DNA of 64,000 nucleotides, from NCBI GenBank assembly GCA_947459215.1, contig CANHCQ010000008.1:1-64000 (forward strand), written 5' to 3'. Each line of letters starts with the position of its first letter. Positions within the stretch are counted from its first letter, which is position 1. Made by a program: the position numbers and the translations under genes. The notes under the pieces were generated by a model that had not been told where the DNA came from, made no database searches, and saw only the letters and a program-made list of their open reading frames with translations. Positions 32,477 through 40,843 of this stretch are shown here, piece by piece. Source of the stretch: Phycisphaerales bacterium. GTDB taxonomy: Bacteria; Planctomycetota; Phycisphaerae; Phycisphaerales; UBA1924.

Positions 32477-34165
32477 ATGTCGAAGTTGTTGACGCGCGCG
32501 AACGGAACGACCGGCACGCACGAACAGAAGACCGACGCTGTCGCTCCCGACAGCCGCTCGATCGAGAACAAGACCAAGCCACCTGTGCCAAGCAAGACAA
32601 CCGAATCAGACCCGTCCGCCCGAGGCCCCGCTCCCAGCGAGGGCAATGCAGCAAGCACGGGCGGCGCTGGTAAGTCCTCCCGCAAAAACGCCCAGAACGG
32701 GCATCAGGGCGCGACGCAGCCGCAGCGCGCCGAAGCCCCCGACACCGCCGTCAAGACGTTCGTGCTCGACACCAACATCCTGCTGCACAACCCAAGCGCG
32801 CTGTTCGTGTTCCAGGAGCACCACGTCGTCATCCCGTTCGCGGTGATCAGCGAGCTGGACAAGATGAAGCGCAAGGAGGATGACCTTGGGCGCAACGCCC
32901 GCGAGTGCATCCGTCACCTGGATCGCCTGCGTGCCGCCGGTCGCCTGCTCGACGGCGTGAACTGGGGCGAGCTTGCGCCCAAGGCCGGGACCGCGGCCAG
33001 CACCGGGATCAACGGCAAGACCGGCACCATCCGCATCGACATCATCGATCACTCCCGCCCCGAGGCGATCAAGGAGGACATGCCCGACAACCGCATCATC
33101 GCGGTCGCGCTGTCGCTCCACCGGGCCGGCACCAAGACCGTCTTCGTCTCCAAGGACCTCGCGGCACGCATCAAGGCCGACAGCCTCGGCGTCAAGACCG
33201 AGGACTTCGCCAACCAGCGCATCGACGCCGATCGGCTCTACACCGGCTTTGTGAACGCCGAGGTCGAAGGCTCGCTCATCGATGAGCTGTACAAGGACCG
33301 CCTGCTCGAGATCCCGCGGCTGCAGCCCAACCTCCTCGCCACCGACGAGATGGGCAACCAGTACGAGCGCGAGCTCCTCGCCAACCAGTTCGTGGTGCTC
33401 AAGGACGAGGCCGACGAGAACCACACGGGGCTTGGACGGCGGCTTGGCGATACCGATCACATCATCCCCGTCACCGGCCCACGGAAGCCCGTGTTCGGCA
33501 TCATGGCCCGCAACGTGCAGCAGACCATGGCGCTCGATCTCCTCATGGACGACGAGATCCGCATGGTCACGCTGCTCGGCAGTGCCGGCACCGGCAAGAC
33601 GTTGCTCGCCCTCGCCGCGGGCATGGCGAAGGTCTTCAACGAAGAACGCTACGACAAACTGCTGGTCGCCCGCCCGATCATGCCCATGGGCCGCGACATC
33701 GGCTACCTGCCCGGCGACAAGGACGAGAAGCTGGGCGCGTGGATGCAGCCGATCTTCGACAACTTGTCGTACCTCTTGAGCACTCGCGGCGCGACGATGC
33801 ATCAGGCCGCCGACAGCCACTCCCCCGAGCAGCGCATCCAGAAGCTCATGGCCGACGGCAAGCTGGTGCTGGAGCCGCTGACGTACATCCGCGGCCGCTC
33901 GATCCCGCATCAGTTCATGATCGTGGACGAGGCCCAGAACCTGACGCCGCACGAGGTGAAGACGATCGCGTCGCGCGTCGGCGAGGGCACGAAGTTGATT
34001 CTGACCGGCGACATCGGGCAGATTGATAATCCGTATTTGGATCAGTCGAGCAACGGCTTGTCGTACGCCGCGGAGAAGATGAAGGGCGTGGGGCTGTTCG
34101 GGCATGTCGTGCTGGCGAAGAGCGAGCGGAGCGAGCTGGCGAGCCTGGCGGCGAGCAGGCTGTAA
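32477..34165 (+). CDS. PIN-PhoH fusion protein (PhoH2-type RNA helicase/nuclease)
   Basis: A 562-residue cytoplasmic protein. After a polar low-complexity leader (1-90) comes a PIN nuclease domain opened by FVLDTNILLHN, with further acidic residues in ISELDKMK and VFVSKDLAARIKA. The second half is a PhoH ATPase: Walker A GSAGTGKT (368-375), RPIMPMGRDIGYLPGD, and Walker B FMIVDEAQN with Asp484. PIN-PhoH fusions are ATP-dependent RNA-unwinding ribonucleases, often in toxin-antitoxin-like or phosphate contexts. The ATG at 32477 follows GGAG at six bases, better than the ATG twelve bases upstream. Single gene with no antitoxin beside it. Confidence 0.93.
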   Translation: MSKLLTRANGTTGTHEQKTDAVAPDSRSIENKTKPPVPSKTTESDPSARGPAPSEGNAASTGGAGKSSRKNAQNGHQGATQPQRAEAPDTAVKTFVLDTNILLHNPSALFVFQEHHVVIPFAVISELDKMKRKEDDLGRNARECIRHLDRLRAAGRLLDGVNWGELAPKAGTAASTGINGKTGTIRIDIIDHSRPEAIKEDMPDNRIIAVALSLHRAGTKTVFVSKDLAARIKADSLGVKTEDFANQRIDADRLYTGFVNAEVEGSLIDELYKDRLLEIPRLQPNLLATDEMGNQYERELLANQFVVLKDEADENHTGLGRRLGDTDHIIPVTGPRKPVFGIMARNVQQTMALDLLMDDEIRMVTLLGSAGTGKTLLALAAGMAKVFNEERYDKLLVARPIMPMGRDIGYLPGDKDEKLGAWMQPIFDNLSYLLSTRGATMHQAADSHSPEQRIQKLMADGKLVLEPLTYIRGRSIPHQFMIVDEAQNLTPHEVKTIASRVGEGTKLILTGDIGQIDNPYLDQSSNGLSYAAEKMKGVGLFGHVVLAKSERSELASLAASRL

Positions 34166-34172
34166 CATCACA

Positions 34173-34198
34173 CCAGTGGGACCGGCTTCCGGCCGGTC
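34173..34198. repeat. CCAGTGGGACCGGC palindrome, solitary
   Basis: Full-length copy seven bases after the phoH-type stop, with no facing partner. It may help end transcription. Confidence 0.82.
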
Positions 34199-34344
34199 GA
34201 CGAGCAAGCCTGCTGCGCGGTTGCGGCGTCCCGGGCACGCGTGGAGCCAACAGTCCTCTGGCTCTCGGCGCGACCGATCCGGCAAATAGAGGCGTTCAAA
34301 CCTCAGCCGCAATATGCCATTGCGACCCGCCTCCATCTGGCCGC

Positions 34345-35385
34345 TCATCGAAAGGCCGGGCGCGACCGCCAATACCACATCAGGGCGCCGAAAACAATCA
34401 AAGAAACGACGGCAACCGCAATGATCCGGAGCCGATTCGGCCACGAGGATGCGGAGGACGTTTGCGAACCAACCCCTGTCGGTTTGCTCGCGGATTGGCC
34501 CGGGAACACCCGCACTTGGTTCGACGAAACCGACTTCGGGATGGGAAGCGAAAAAAGATCTGGCCGAGTCTCCAGAACGGATGTCACACTGAGGTATCGA
34601 GCGCTCCCGCTTCGCCACTCGGGCATTTTGGGATCCTTGGGATCGGCGACGTCGAGCGCTCGCATGCGAAAATCGCGGCGAAACGGTACCGCAAACGGCA
34701 ATCCGGCCACCGTACGAAAATCGGAAAACGTATCGGCACGGCTCAGCGTTCCATCCCGTCCGAGCTCCCGGACAGTAGCGAGCCGAAGTTCGCCGCCGGG
34801 TGTCTGCTCGAACACCAACTGCATTCTCTCTTGTGTGAACGACAACGCGATCGCCCCTTCTTCACGCGTGAGGGCGACGTTCTGAACACCGATCGCCCGG
34901 ATGAACCGTGCGGCAAGCCACGGAGTAATCCGGAACCACCTCGGAGACCCTTCGGAAAGACTCCACGGCCCTTCGATCACCGTGTACCCCGCCGGACCAT
35001 GCGACACGCGCTTGCCGTCGTTCTCGATAACAGACTCCAGAACCGTTGCCCGAGCCTCATCGACTTCGGGCCAGACCGCGAGGCCCTGAAACGGTGCCGC
35101 AAGCGGCGGCTCGACTGTCGTCTGAAGTACGACCCTATGCATGGCGTCCGGCCAGCGAAACGACCACGTCTGACGCTCAAGAAGCGTCCACGCATCGATG
35201 CGCCCGACCGGCGACTCGAACAGTTCAACCAGCGTCACGTGGAGCGTTCCGGTGGCGGCGTGCAACTCAACCCAACGCTTGACCGCGTCGAGATCACCCC
35301 CTTTCTGCTGGCTTCCCGCTCCCGCGGCAGCGGAGATGCAGATTGACGTCGCCCATGTCGCAGAGAGCCAGCAGAAGTTAGTCAT
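34345..35385 (-). CDS. Exported or membrane-anchored protein of unknown function
   Basis: A 346-residue protein with a short hydrophobic N-terminus (about 5-22, probable signal) and one C-terminal membrane segment (about 318-338, RIIAVAVVSLIVFGALMWYW) followed by a basic tail. The middle is predicted mostly beta (HAATGTLHVTLVELF, HRVVLQTTVEPPLA, RMQLVFEQTPGGELRLATVRE). I recognise no family. Its start overlaps the stop of the upstream gene by eight bases, so the two are almost certainly translated together. The bulk probably lies outside the cytoplasm. Confidence 0.6.
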   Translation of the reverse strand: MTNFCWLSATWATSICISAAAGAGSQQKGGDLDAVKRWVELHAATGTLHVTLVELFESPVGRIDAWTLLERQTWSFRWPDAMHRVVLQTTVEPPLAAPFQGLAVWPEVDEARATVLESVIENDGKRVSHGPAGYTVIEGPWSLSEGSPRWFRITPWLAARFIRAIGVQNVALTREEGAIALSFTQERMQLVFEQTPGGELRLATVRELGRDGTLSRADTFSDFRTVAGLPFAVPFRRDFRMRALDVADPKDPKMPEWRSGSARYLSVTSVLETRPDLFSLPIPKSVSSNQVRVFPGQSASKPTGVGSQTSSASSWPNRLRIIAVAVVSLIVFGALMWYWRSRPAFR

Positions 35386-35857
35386 GGTCGCAGCCAGGCC
35401 CGGGTGGCGGGCACTTAATCACATTGGAATAGCGAACGACGGCGATCAACGGATGCTCCGCGGTCGGTGCGGCTGGCAAGTCAAGCTCCACTTCCTCGCA
35501 AACCGAAAGCCCCATGGCATATTCGTGGCATCGTCGCGAGACTATCCGCCATGCAGTCGGCGGGCTTGGATTGTCCTGAGGGCCACAACTTTGAATGTCT
35601 CCGTTTTGCTCAAATCCCGTGAGGGCGCGGCAGGGCTGGTCTATTGGCCGCAAGAATTCAATACATCCCGGGCATACTCCCGGCGTCACCGGAGGGTCAA
35701 AGCCTTCTCCGTCCAACTTATAATTGCAGTTCGGCCCGCTGCCACCGGGCTCACCGCATGGCGGATCGGAATACACTGGTTGACCACCGACACGAGAGAC
35801 GCATATGCCAAGAAATGCGGCACAGAGCGCTGATGTGACAAGACCGGCAGAACTCAT
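35378..35857 (-). CDS. Exported cysteine-rich protein of unknown function
   Basis: A 159-residue protein with a signal peptide (about 1-25, ending RVGGQ-PVY). The mature part is rich in Cys, Pro and Gly (PPCGEPGGSGPNCNY, GVCPGCIEF, CPPPGPGCDHD), with ten cysteines that could form disulphides or bind metal. No family is recognised. It overlaps the next gene on the same strand by eight bases. It is divergent from the prepilin-like gene: the two starts are only 16 bases apart, so their promoters must overlap the opposing reading frames. Confidence 0.58.
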   Translation of the reverse strand: MSSAGLVTSALCAAFLGICVSRVGGQPVYSDPPCGEPGGSGPNCNYKLDGEGFDPPVTPGVCPGCIEFLRPIDQPCRALTGFEQNGDIQSCGPQDNPSPPTAWRIVSRRCHEYAMGLSVCEEVELDLPAAPTAEHPLIAVVRYSNVIKCPPPGPGCDHD

Positions 35858-35873
35858 TTCAACTGCCTCCTAC

Positions 35874-36695
35874 ATGCGGCCAATAGCCTGGTATTCGAAC
35901 AACAGAAAGAGCGTACCGTCGGACACAAATTCTGTCAAGGCATTTTCTCTACTTGAGATATGCGTCGCGATCGCGATCCTCGCGATCCTGCTCGCGTTGG
36001 TCGTCGCGTCGGCGCGCCGAACGCGCGAAGGCGCGCAGGCCACCATCTGCCAATCCCACCTCCGGCAACTCGGCGGTCTCTTGACCTTGTACACCAACGA
36101 TTTTCGCGGCTACTACCCGACATATGTCGCCGATAGCGTCCAAGTTGTGGCGGATCCGCGGTGGTGGGCGGCCTATACCGGCCAGAGTCGCCGAATATTC
36201 GCCACACAAGGTTGGTTTCGGTACACAGGAATGGAGCTACAGAATCCCGTGTATCGGTGCCCGGCGAACCAGCTCCAGAAAAGCACTCTCATTGCCGCGT
36301 CGGACTACCTTGGCGTTCAAGTGATGCATGGCGACCCAAGTTTTTTCGACCCCGCGCTTCCCAAAGCCGAATGGCGATCACGGCTCGCCGCCAAACCTCA
36401 GTTGGTGGAAAACGTACTGTTTCCGGGCGAAAAAACGGGGCTCTGGGAGCTTTCGGTGTGGCATGGATGGCGCGGCACATGGACTCCGGGGCACGCTATT
36501 TCGGGTTTGTCGTACACCGAGTCCGTTCGCCCGTCCAGCATGTGGTTTTTCGACGGACACGTTGAAGGGCTGACGTTCGATGCAATCGAGAATGGCGTTG
36601 ACCGGCGCCCCGTATGGGCATCAGGGAAGTTGCTCACAACTCCCGATGGTGCTCGCGGCCGCGATGTCGTACGCGGATCGAAGATGAAGCAGTGA
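35874..36695 (+). CDS. Type II secretion/type IV pilin-like prepilin protein
   Basis: About 273 residues. The prepilin leader and first helix are visible at 25-46: KAFSLLEICVAIAILAILLALV, where Phe-Ser-Leu-Leu-Glu matches the FTLIE core and Glu5 is kept, but Ala replaces the usual Gly before the cleavage site. The rest follows the planctomycete pattern of RxCQxHLRQLGGLLTLYTND, YRCPAN, and a closing MWFFDGHVEGL (the F-x-DGHV block). Such proteins are numerous in Planctomycetota and may form pseudopili. The start codon is uncertain: ATG at 35874, with one at 35805 also in frame. The base composition looks less GC-rich than its surroundings. Confidence 0.72.
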   Translation: MRPIAWYSNNRKSVPSDTNSVKAFSLLEICVAIAILAILLALVVASARRTREGAQATICQSHLRQLGGLLTLYTNDFRGYYPTYVADSVQVVADPRWWAAYTGQSRRIFATQGWFRYTGMELQNPVYRCPANQLQKSTLIAASDYLGVQVMHGDPSFFDPALPKAEWRSRLAAKPQLVENVLFPGEKTGLWELSVWHGWRGTWTPGHAISGLSYTESVRPSSMWFFDGHVEGLTFDAIENGVDRRPVWASGKLLTTPDGARGRDVVRGSKMKQ

Positions 36696-36833
36696 TATGC
36701 TTGTTGCCCACAAGGGCTCCGACCCGATTGAATTCACCCCAGCTTGTGCTGCGGGCAGGTGGTGTGCTCACTCAGCGACCTATCAGGCCACTTGACTTCG
36801 GCCGGGTCTTCATACGCGTAACACCATCCATCT

Positions 36834-37517
36834 TCACTTCACCCGCATCCACTCCATCACCCAATTCTGTTCCCATGTCTTCCCGTCATCCCACGACACC
36901 GCCTGCCACCAGCGGCACGAGTTCGGCGTGATCTGGTCCCACACGCCCTTCACCTTGATCGGTTTGTCGCCATCCATGTCGTCGGCGCCGAACGTGCCGA
37001 CGCCGTTCTCGAAGCCGCCGGTCTGACCGGGCGTCGTCAGCACGCCGCTTTTGGCGTTGACCCAGAAGTCGTTCCAGACTTTGTTCTCGACGTCGAGCAG
37101 GCGGAGGCCCATGCCGGAGAAGCCGCGGCTGGGGATGCGGAGTTCTTCGACGCTGCCGACGCCGGCGAGGATCGTGAAGCACGTCGCTTCGCCCTCGAAC
37201 TCGTCCCATTCCTTCGTGGCCGCACTCGGGCCGGGGGTCTTGAGGCGCCGGTGCTTGATCTTCCACTCACCCGCGAGGAAGTCGAACTCGCCGGGCTTGC
37301 CGGTGCCGGGGGTAACGCTGGCGGGCTTCGCACCCCCGGGTGCGGCGGCCTCGGGCTGGGACTTGTCATCGCTGGCTGTGGTCTTGGTGCTCATGTGATT
37401 CTCCTGTGCGAGTGCGGCAAGTGCAGCGAACACCGGCGCGGCGGCGAACACGCACACGCCGAGACCCGCGCCGGACTTGAGCACGTCTCGCCGAGCAATC
37501 GCTTCTTCGCTGGCCAT
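36834..37517 (-). CDS. Exported DUF1579-like protein with a possible Tat signal
   Basis: A 227-residue protein. The N-terminus ARRDVLKSGAGLGVCVFAAAPVFAAL has twin arginines and a hydrophobic run, consistent with a Tat signal. After a Pro/Ala-rich linker, the domain from about residue 75 reads EFDFLAGEWKIKHRRL, WDEFEGEATCFTILAGVGSVEE and GKTWEQNWVMEW. This recalls DUF1579-type lipocalin-like proteins of unknown function. GGAG six bases ahead supports the start at 37517. Single gene. The Tat call depends on the RRDVLK motif alone. Confidence 0.65.
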   Translation of the reverse strand: MASEEAIARRDVLKSGAGLGVCVFAAAPVFAALAALAQENHMSTKTTASDDKSQPEAAAPGGAKPASVTPGTGKPGEFDFLAGEWKIKHRRLKTPGPSAATKEWDEFEGEATCFTILAGVGSVEELRIPSRGFSGMGLRLLDVENKVWNDFWVNAKSGVLTTPGQTGGFENGVGTFGADDMDGDKPIKVKGVWDQITPNSCRWWQAVSWDDGKTWEQNWVMEWMRVK

Positions 37518-38018
37518 ATCGCGTCTCCGTCTCGTGCGTCGAACGGTCGCACGCGAACGTCGTGCAACCCGCGACTATGGACACTTGATCCACGCCCCGG
37601 TTCCGGGTTTCTCGCAACGTTCCCGCGACTTGGCGCGGCAGCGGCGCGATGCGCGCGGAGGTGCCGACAAACCTTCGCCGCGCCCACGCGCTACGCGGGC
37701 GCGTGACCCCACGCCGCCGCGCGATCCGTGCCGCCACGTCGATGATTGCCGAGTGCGCCGACCGCTCCGTCCGGCGCGACGATTCATCGAGGATGTCCAT
37801 GCCGCTCAAGCGGCGCACGCCAGAAACGAAGATTTGTCGCCCGCACGAGCTTGAGGCACGCGTGTCGTTGCGCTGGATCGGTCAGCAACTCGACGCGGCG
37901 AAGGATCATCGCGCCGGCACGCGGCCCGAGAGCCGCCACGAGACGCTCCGCGACGACGCCGAAGGATCGTCGATGAGAAATTTTCGTGCTCCACGCGCCG
38001 CAAAGGCGCCGGCAAGCC
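37518..38018. other. 500-bp stretch without a supported gene
   Basis: Several open frames cross it, but all are Arg-rich, lack ribosome sites and show no domain. No clear hairpin, promoter or repeat family stands out. It may be a degraded gene or the 5' region of the leftward DUF1579-like gene. Confidence 0.5.
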
Positions 38019-39029
38019 TCACCGCTCCGCTGGCGTGTTGGTCTCGATCGCGTCCTTCTTGACGCCCGCGTCGGTCATCTTGATCGCGCCCGCGAACGGC
38101 GGGGCGTCGATGAGTTTGGCGGCCTTGATCTTGGGCATCGGGTCCAGCGGCTTATCGCCGGCACCGGTGGGCGACGCCGCGATGGCGCGGATCACGTCGC
38201 CGCCACGGACGGCCTGGGCGAACGAGGTGTACTGCCCGTCGAGGAATGAGGTGCCGTTGCGGCTGAGGCACACGAACACCTGCGAGCCGTTGGAGTTCGG
38301 GTCGCCGCTGCGAGCATTGCTGAGGACGCCAAAGTCATGCGGCAGCGCGCTCTGCTCGAGATCGACCTGGTAGCCCGGCCCGCCCATGCCGGTGCCGGTG
38401 GGATCGCCGACCTGGATGACGAAGGGCTCGCCGTTGGGCAGCTTGGGGACGATGCGGTGGAAGATGATGTCGGTGTAGAACCCGCCCTCGACGAGGTGGC
38501 GGAAGTTGAACGCGGTGTTGGGGGCCGCGTCGGGGCGGAGTTGGAACTCCATCTCGCCCTTGTCGGTTTCAAAGACCACGTGCTTGTCGACATAGATCCG
38601 CAGGCCCGAGTAGGTGTTGGGCCCGTCCACGAAGCGGACGCCCCCGCCACCACCCTGCGCACTCTTGGGCGAGACCAGCGGCTGGAGCACCAGGGCGGGC
38701 CCGATCTTCTCGCCACCAACCGAGAGCTGGGCGTAGAGCAGCGTCGGGGTCTTGGTGTTCCAGAGGTTGGGGAACAGGGTGGCCAGATTGACCTTGCCGG
38801 GCAGGACCGACGCGCTGCCGGCCTTCTCGGCAGTGATGGGGCGGAGCAGCTCGATGACGGCTTCGCCTTCTTTGCCTTCGGGCACCTTCACGTCGATCGG
38901 GATCTCCCGGTTGACGCCGAAGTAGAGCCGCGAGGGCGCGAGCTGGGCGTGAGCGAGCGACGAGAGTGCGGCCGAGACGAGTGCGGCGGCGACGATGGCG
39001 GCGGGGGTGACGAATGCGCGGTTGGTCAT
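38019..39029 (-). CDS. Exported cyclophilin-type peptidyl-prolyl isomerase
   Basis: A 336-residue protein with a signal peptide (1-28, cleavage after AHA). Residues ~30-135 form an extra N-terminal beta domain (LYFGVNREIPIDVKVPEGKEG...) not usual in cyclophilins. The cyclophilin core follows: TDKGEMEFQLRPDAAPNTAFNF, catalytic FHRIVPKLPNGEPFVIQVGDP, GSQVFVCLSRNG, and DGQYTSFAQAV. The catalytic Phe-His-Arg block is intact. It should act outside the cytoplasm on folding proteins. No ribosome site is visible. The added domain may bind substrates or the envelope. Confidence 0.88.
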   Translation of the reverse strand: MTNRAFVTPAAIVAAALVSAALSSLAHAQLAPSRLYFGVNREIPIDVKVPEGKEGEAVIELLRPITAEKAGSASVLPGKVNLATLFPNLWNTKTPTLLYAQLSVGGEKIGPALVLQPLVSPKSAQGGGGGVRFVDGPNTYSGLRIYVDKHVVFETDKGEMEFQLRPDAAPNTAFNFRHLVEGGFYTDIIFHRIVPKLPNGEPFVIQVGDPTGTGMGGPGYQVDLEQSALPHDFGVLSNARSGDPNSNGSQVFVCLSRNGTSFLDGQYTSFAQAVRGGDVIRAIAASPTGAGDKPLDPMPKIKAAKLIDAPPFAGAIKMTDAGVKKDAIETNTPAER

Positions 39030-39090
39030 GCCGCAGGGTATGCGAGCGCATGAAAACGCCGTCGTAAAACGACCGGGCGCCAGCCGCGGC

Positions 39091-39894
39091 TTACTTGTTC
39101 TCGTAGAAGCCCAGAGCCTGATCCATGATGGGCCAGGCGTCGTCGACGATCCTGTCGCGATTTCCAGCCTTGCTGATCTGGGCGATGATCTTCTTCTCGC
39201 TGTCCTCGAGCCAGCTCACCGACAGATCGCCGCGCATGACGTTCAGGCCGGTCTTGTGGCTGAACTCGGCGACGGAGACGAGCGAATCAGAGATGAGGGC
39301 ACCCATCGCGAACTCGTTCTGAGTGTTGAGGATGCGCGAGCCGTCGGCCATCGTGCCGCGGAACTGGAAGTTGCCGTTGATGACGCCCGCCTTGCCGGCC
39401 CACTGCGGAGCGAACTTGGCAAAGGTGTTCTGCCCGGCGTTCGACGGGCAATAGAAAACCTTGGGTGCGTTGATGTATTCGCGGGCGAACAGGCGGCCGA
39501 GGCCGTCGTAGTCCGAAGCCCGGGGCGCCCTGGTGCCGCCCGATTCGTCGAAACGCATGAGAACCGTGGACGCGGCCCTGCCGCCCCTGCCGCTGGAGGT
39601 CACGAACTGCGACCGCGGGAGGAACTGGCTGTTGTCCTGTGCGTACATCGAGACGCCGATGGAGACCTGACGCATGTTCGAGCGGCAGATCACCCGTCGT
39701 GTGGTCTCGTTGATCTTCGAGATCGAGGGCAGCAACAACCCGATCAGCACGGCGATGATGGTGATCGACACCATCAGGTCCATGAGTGTGAAGCCGCGCC
39801 CCTTCAGAGAGCGACCACCGCGCGGCGCGCACGTGGGCGCGCTCGGGTGCATCGACCTTGGATGTGCCGAGCGAGATCGCACGATCACCTCCAC
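39091..39894 (-). CDS. Prepilin-type protein with Asp at position 5
   Basis: About 267 residues. The prepilin motif is RGFTLMDLMVSITIIAVLIGLLLPS (about 33-57): Gly precedes the cleavage site and the hydrophobic helix is complete, but the usual Glu5 is Asp. The following part is typical of planctomycete prepilin-like proteins: CRSNMRQVSIGVSMYAQDN, FYCPSN, then a variable C-terminal half. The leader is unusually long (32 residues) if translation starts at 39894; an internal ATG at residue 15 would shorten it. Single gene, divergent from the sigma-factor operon. Confidence 0.8.
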   Translation of the reverse strand: MEVIVRSRSAHPRSMHPSAPTCAPRGGRSLKGRGFTLMDLMVSITIIAVLIGLLLPSISKINETTRRVICRSNMRQVSIGVSMYAQDNSQFLPRSQFVTSSGRGGRAASTVLMRFDESGGTRAPRASDYDGLGRLFAREYINAPKVFYCPSNAGQNTFAKFAPQWAGKAGVINGNFQFRGTMADGSRILNTQNEFAMGALISDSLVSVAEFSHKTGLNVMRGDLSVSWLEDSEKKIIAQISKAGNRDRIVDDAWPIMDQALGFYENK

Positions 39895-40258
39895 CGCGAA
39901 GCCTCCGCTCCGCTGTCACTCGTACGCTAACACAATCGTCATAGAACCGCAAGGGGTTTTCGGGTTCTGGGACTTCCTGTGGACAATAAGGGTTCTAGGA
40001 CTAAAACAAAACACGAACTTGTCTTTATGAGATTTCTGGAAACGAAGTCGGCTTATGCCCTTGCGAATCGGACGGAAATACGCGATTCTGGCATCCCGGA
40101 ACGCATGCTCCACGTATCAGGTGGCACGAGCCGATCTTCTTGGTTCGTGTTTCGGGGTTGATGTATCGGGGTTCGTCCTCAGGGCTTTCTTCGGTGGGTC
40201 GGTGGGCGGCGTTCCGTTCCGGTTGGGGTCTCCAGCCGATTTTCGACGGGATTCGACC
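39895..40258. other. Lower-GC intergenic region between divergent prepilin and sigma-factor genes
   Basis: No gene is supported. The stretch 39935-40045 is unusually AT-rich for this window. It contains AGAACC...GGTTCT words (near 39943 and 39965) and a repeated GGGTTCT, which could be regulator or sigma-factor sites. Both divergent promoters should be here. Confidence 0.55.
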
Positions 40259-40843
40259 ATGGCGGATCGACGGGTCAATCGTGATCAGGCGGCAATCGAC
40301 GTTGCTTTGATGCAACGCGTGGCCGCCGGTGACGAAAGAGCTGTCGCCGAGCTGTACGACCGGTTTGCGAGTCTCGTCTACAAAATGGCTTTCCAGTCCA
40401 TGCCAACCCGGGCCGAATCTGAGGACGCTGTCCAAGAGATCTTCATTCGCCTCTGGCGAACGGCCGATCGTTACGACCCGGAACGGGCGGCACTTGTGAC
40501 ATGGGTGATGCTCATCGCCCGGCGCCAACTGGTGGACCGCATGCGTCGCATGCGGGCACGGATCAAGCCAGGGGTTTTGGACGAGTCGACACCGGTTTCG
40601 GCTGCTTTGCCGGAAGACTCGCGAGGCCAATCCGAACGTGAAGAGAACATGAAAGAGATGATGCGCCGCATCGATTCGTTGCCCGAGCTGCAACGGACGG
40701 TTGTGAAGCGGGCATACCTGGGTGGGCAAACGTTGCGACAGATCGGTGAGGAGCTGAACACCCCCTTGGGGACGGTGAAGTCAGCTCTGAGCCGAGCGCT
40801 CACGCGGTTGCGCGAGCGGGGAAGTGAGGAATACGCGGTATGA
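40259..40843 (+). CDS. ECF RNA polymerase sigma factor
   Basis: A 194-residue extracytoplasmic-function sigma factor. Region 2 is clear: DVALMQRVAAGDERAVAELYDRFASLVY, then SEDAVQEIFIRLWRTADRYDPER. Region 4 reads LPELQRTVVKRAYLGGQTLRQIGEELNTPLGTVKSALSRALTRLRE with its helix-turn-helix. The frame is open far upstream, but the ATG at 40259 gives the normal length. Its end overlaps the next gene (ATGA at 40840-40843), which encodes its probable anti-sigma factor. It directs polymerase to a stress or envelope regulon that cannot be named. Confidence 0.95.
   Translation: MADRRVNRDQAAIDVALMQRVAAGDERAVAELYDRFASLVYKMAFQSMPTRAESEDAVQEIFIRLWRTADRYDPERAALVTWVMLIARRQLVDRMRRMRARIKPGVLDESTPVSAALPEDSRGQSEREENMKEMMRRIDSLPELQRTVVKRAYLGGQTLRQIGEELNTPLGTVKSALSRALTRLRERGSEEYAV

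Noticed and set aside
37518-38018. Arg-rich open frames on both strands
   Set aside because: No ribosome site, no domain, and composition typical of chance frames in GC-rich DNA.
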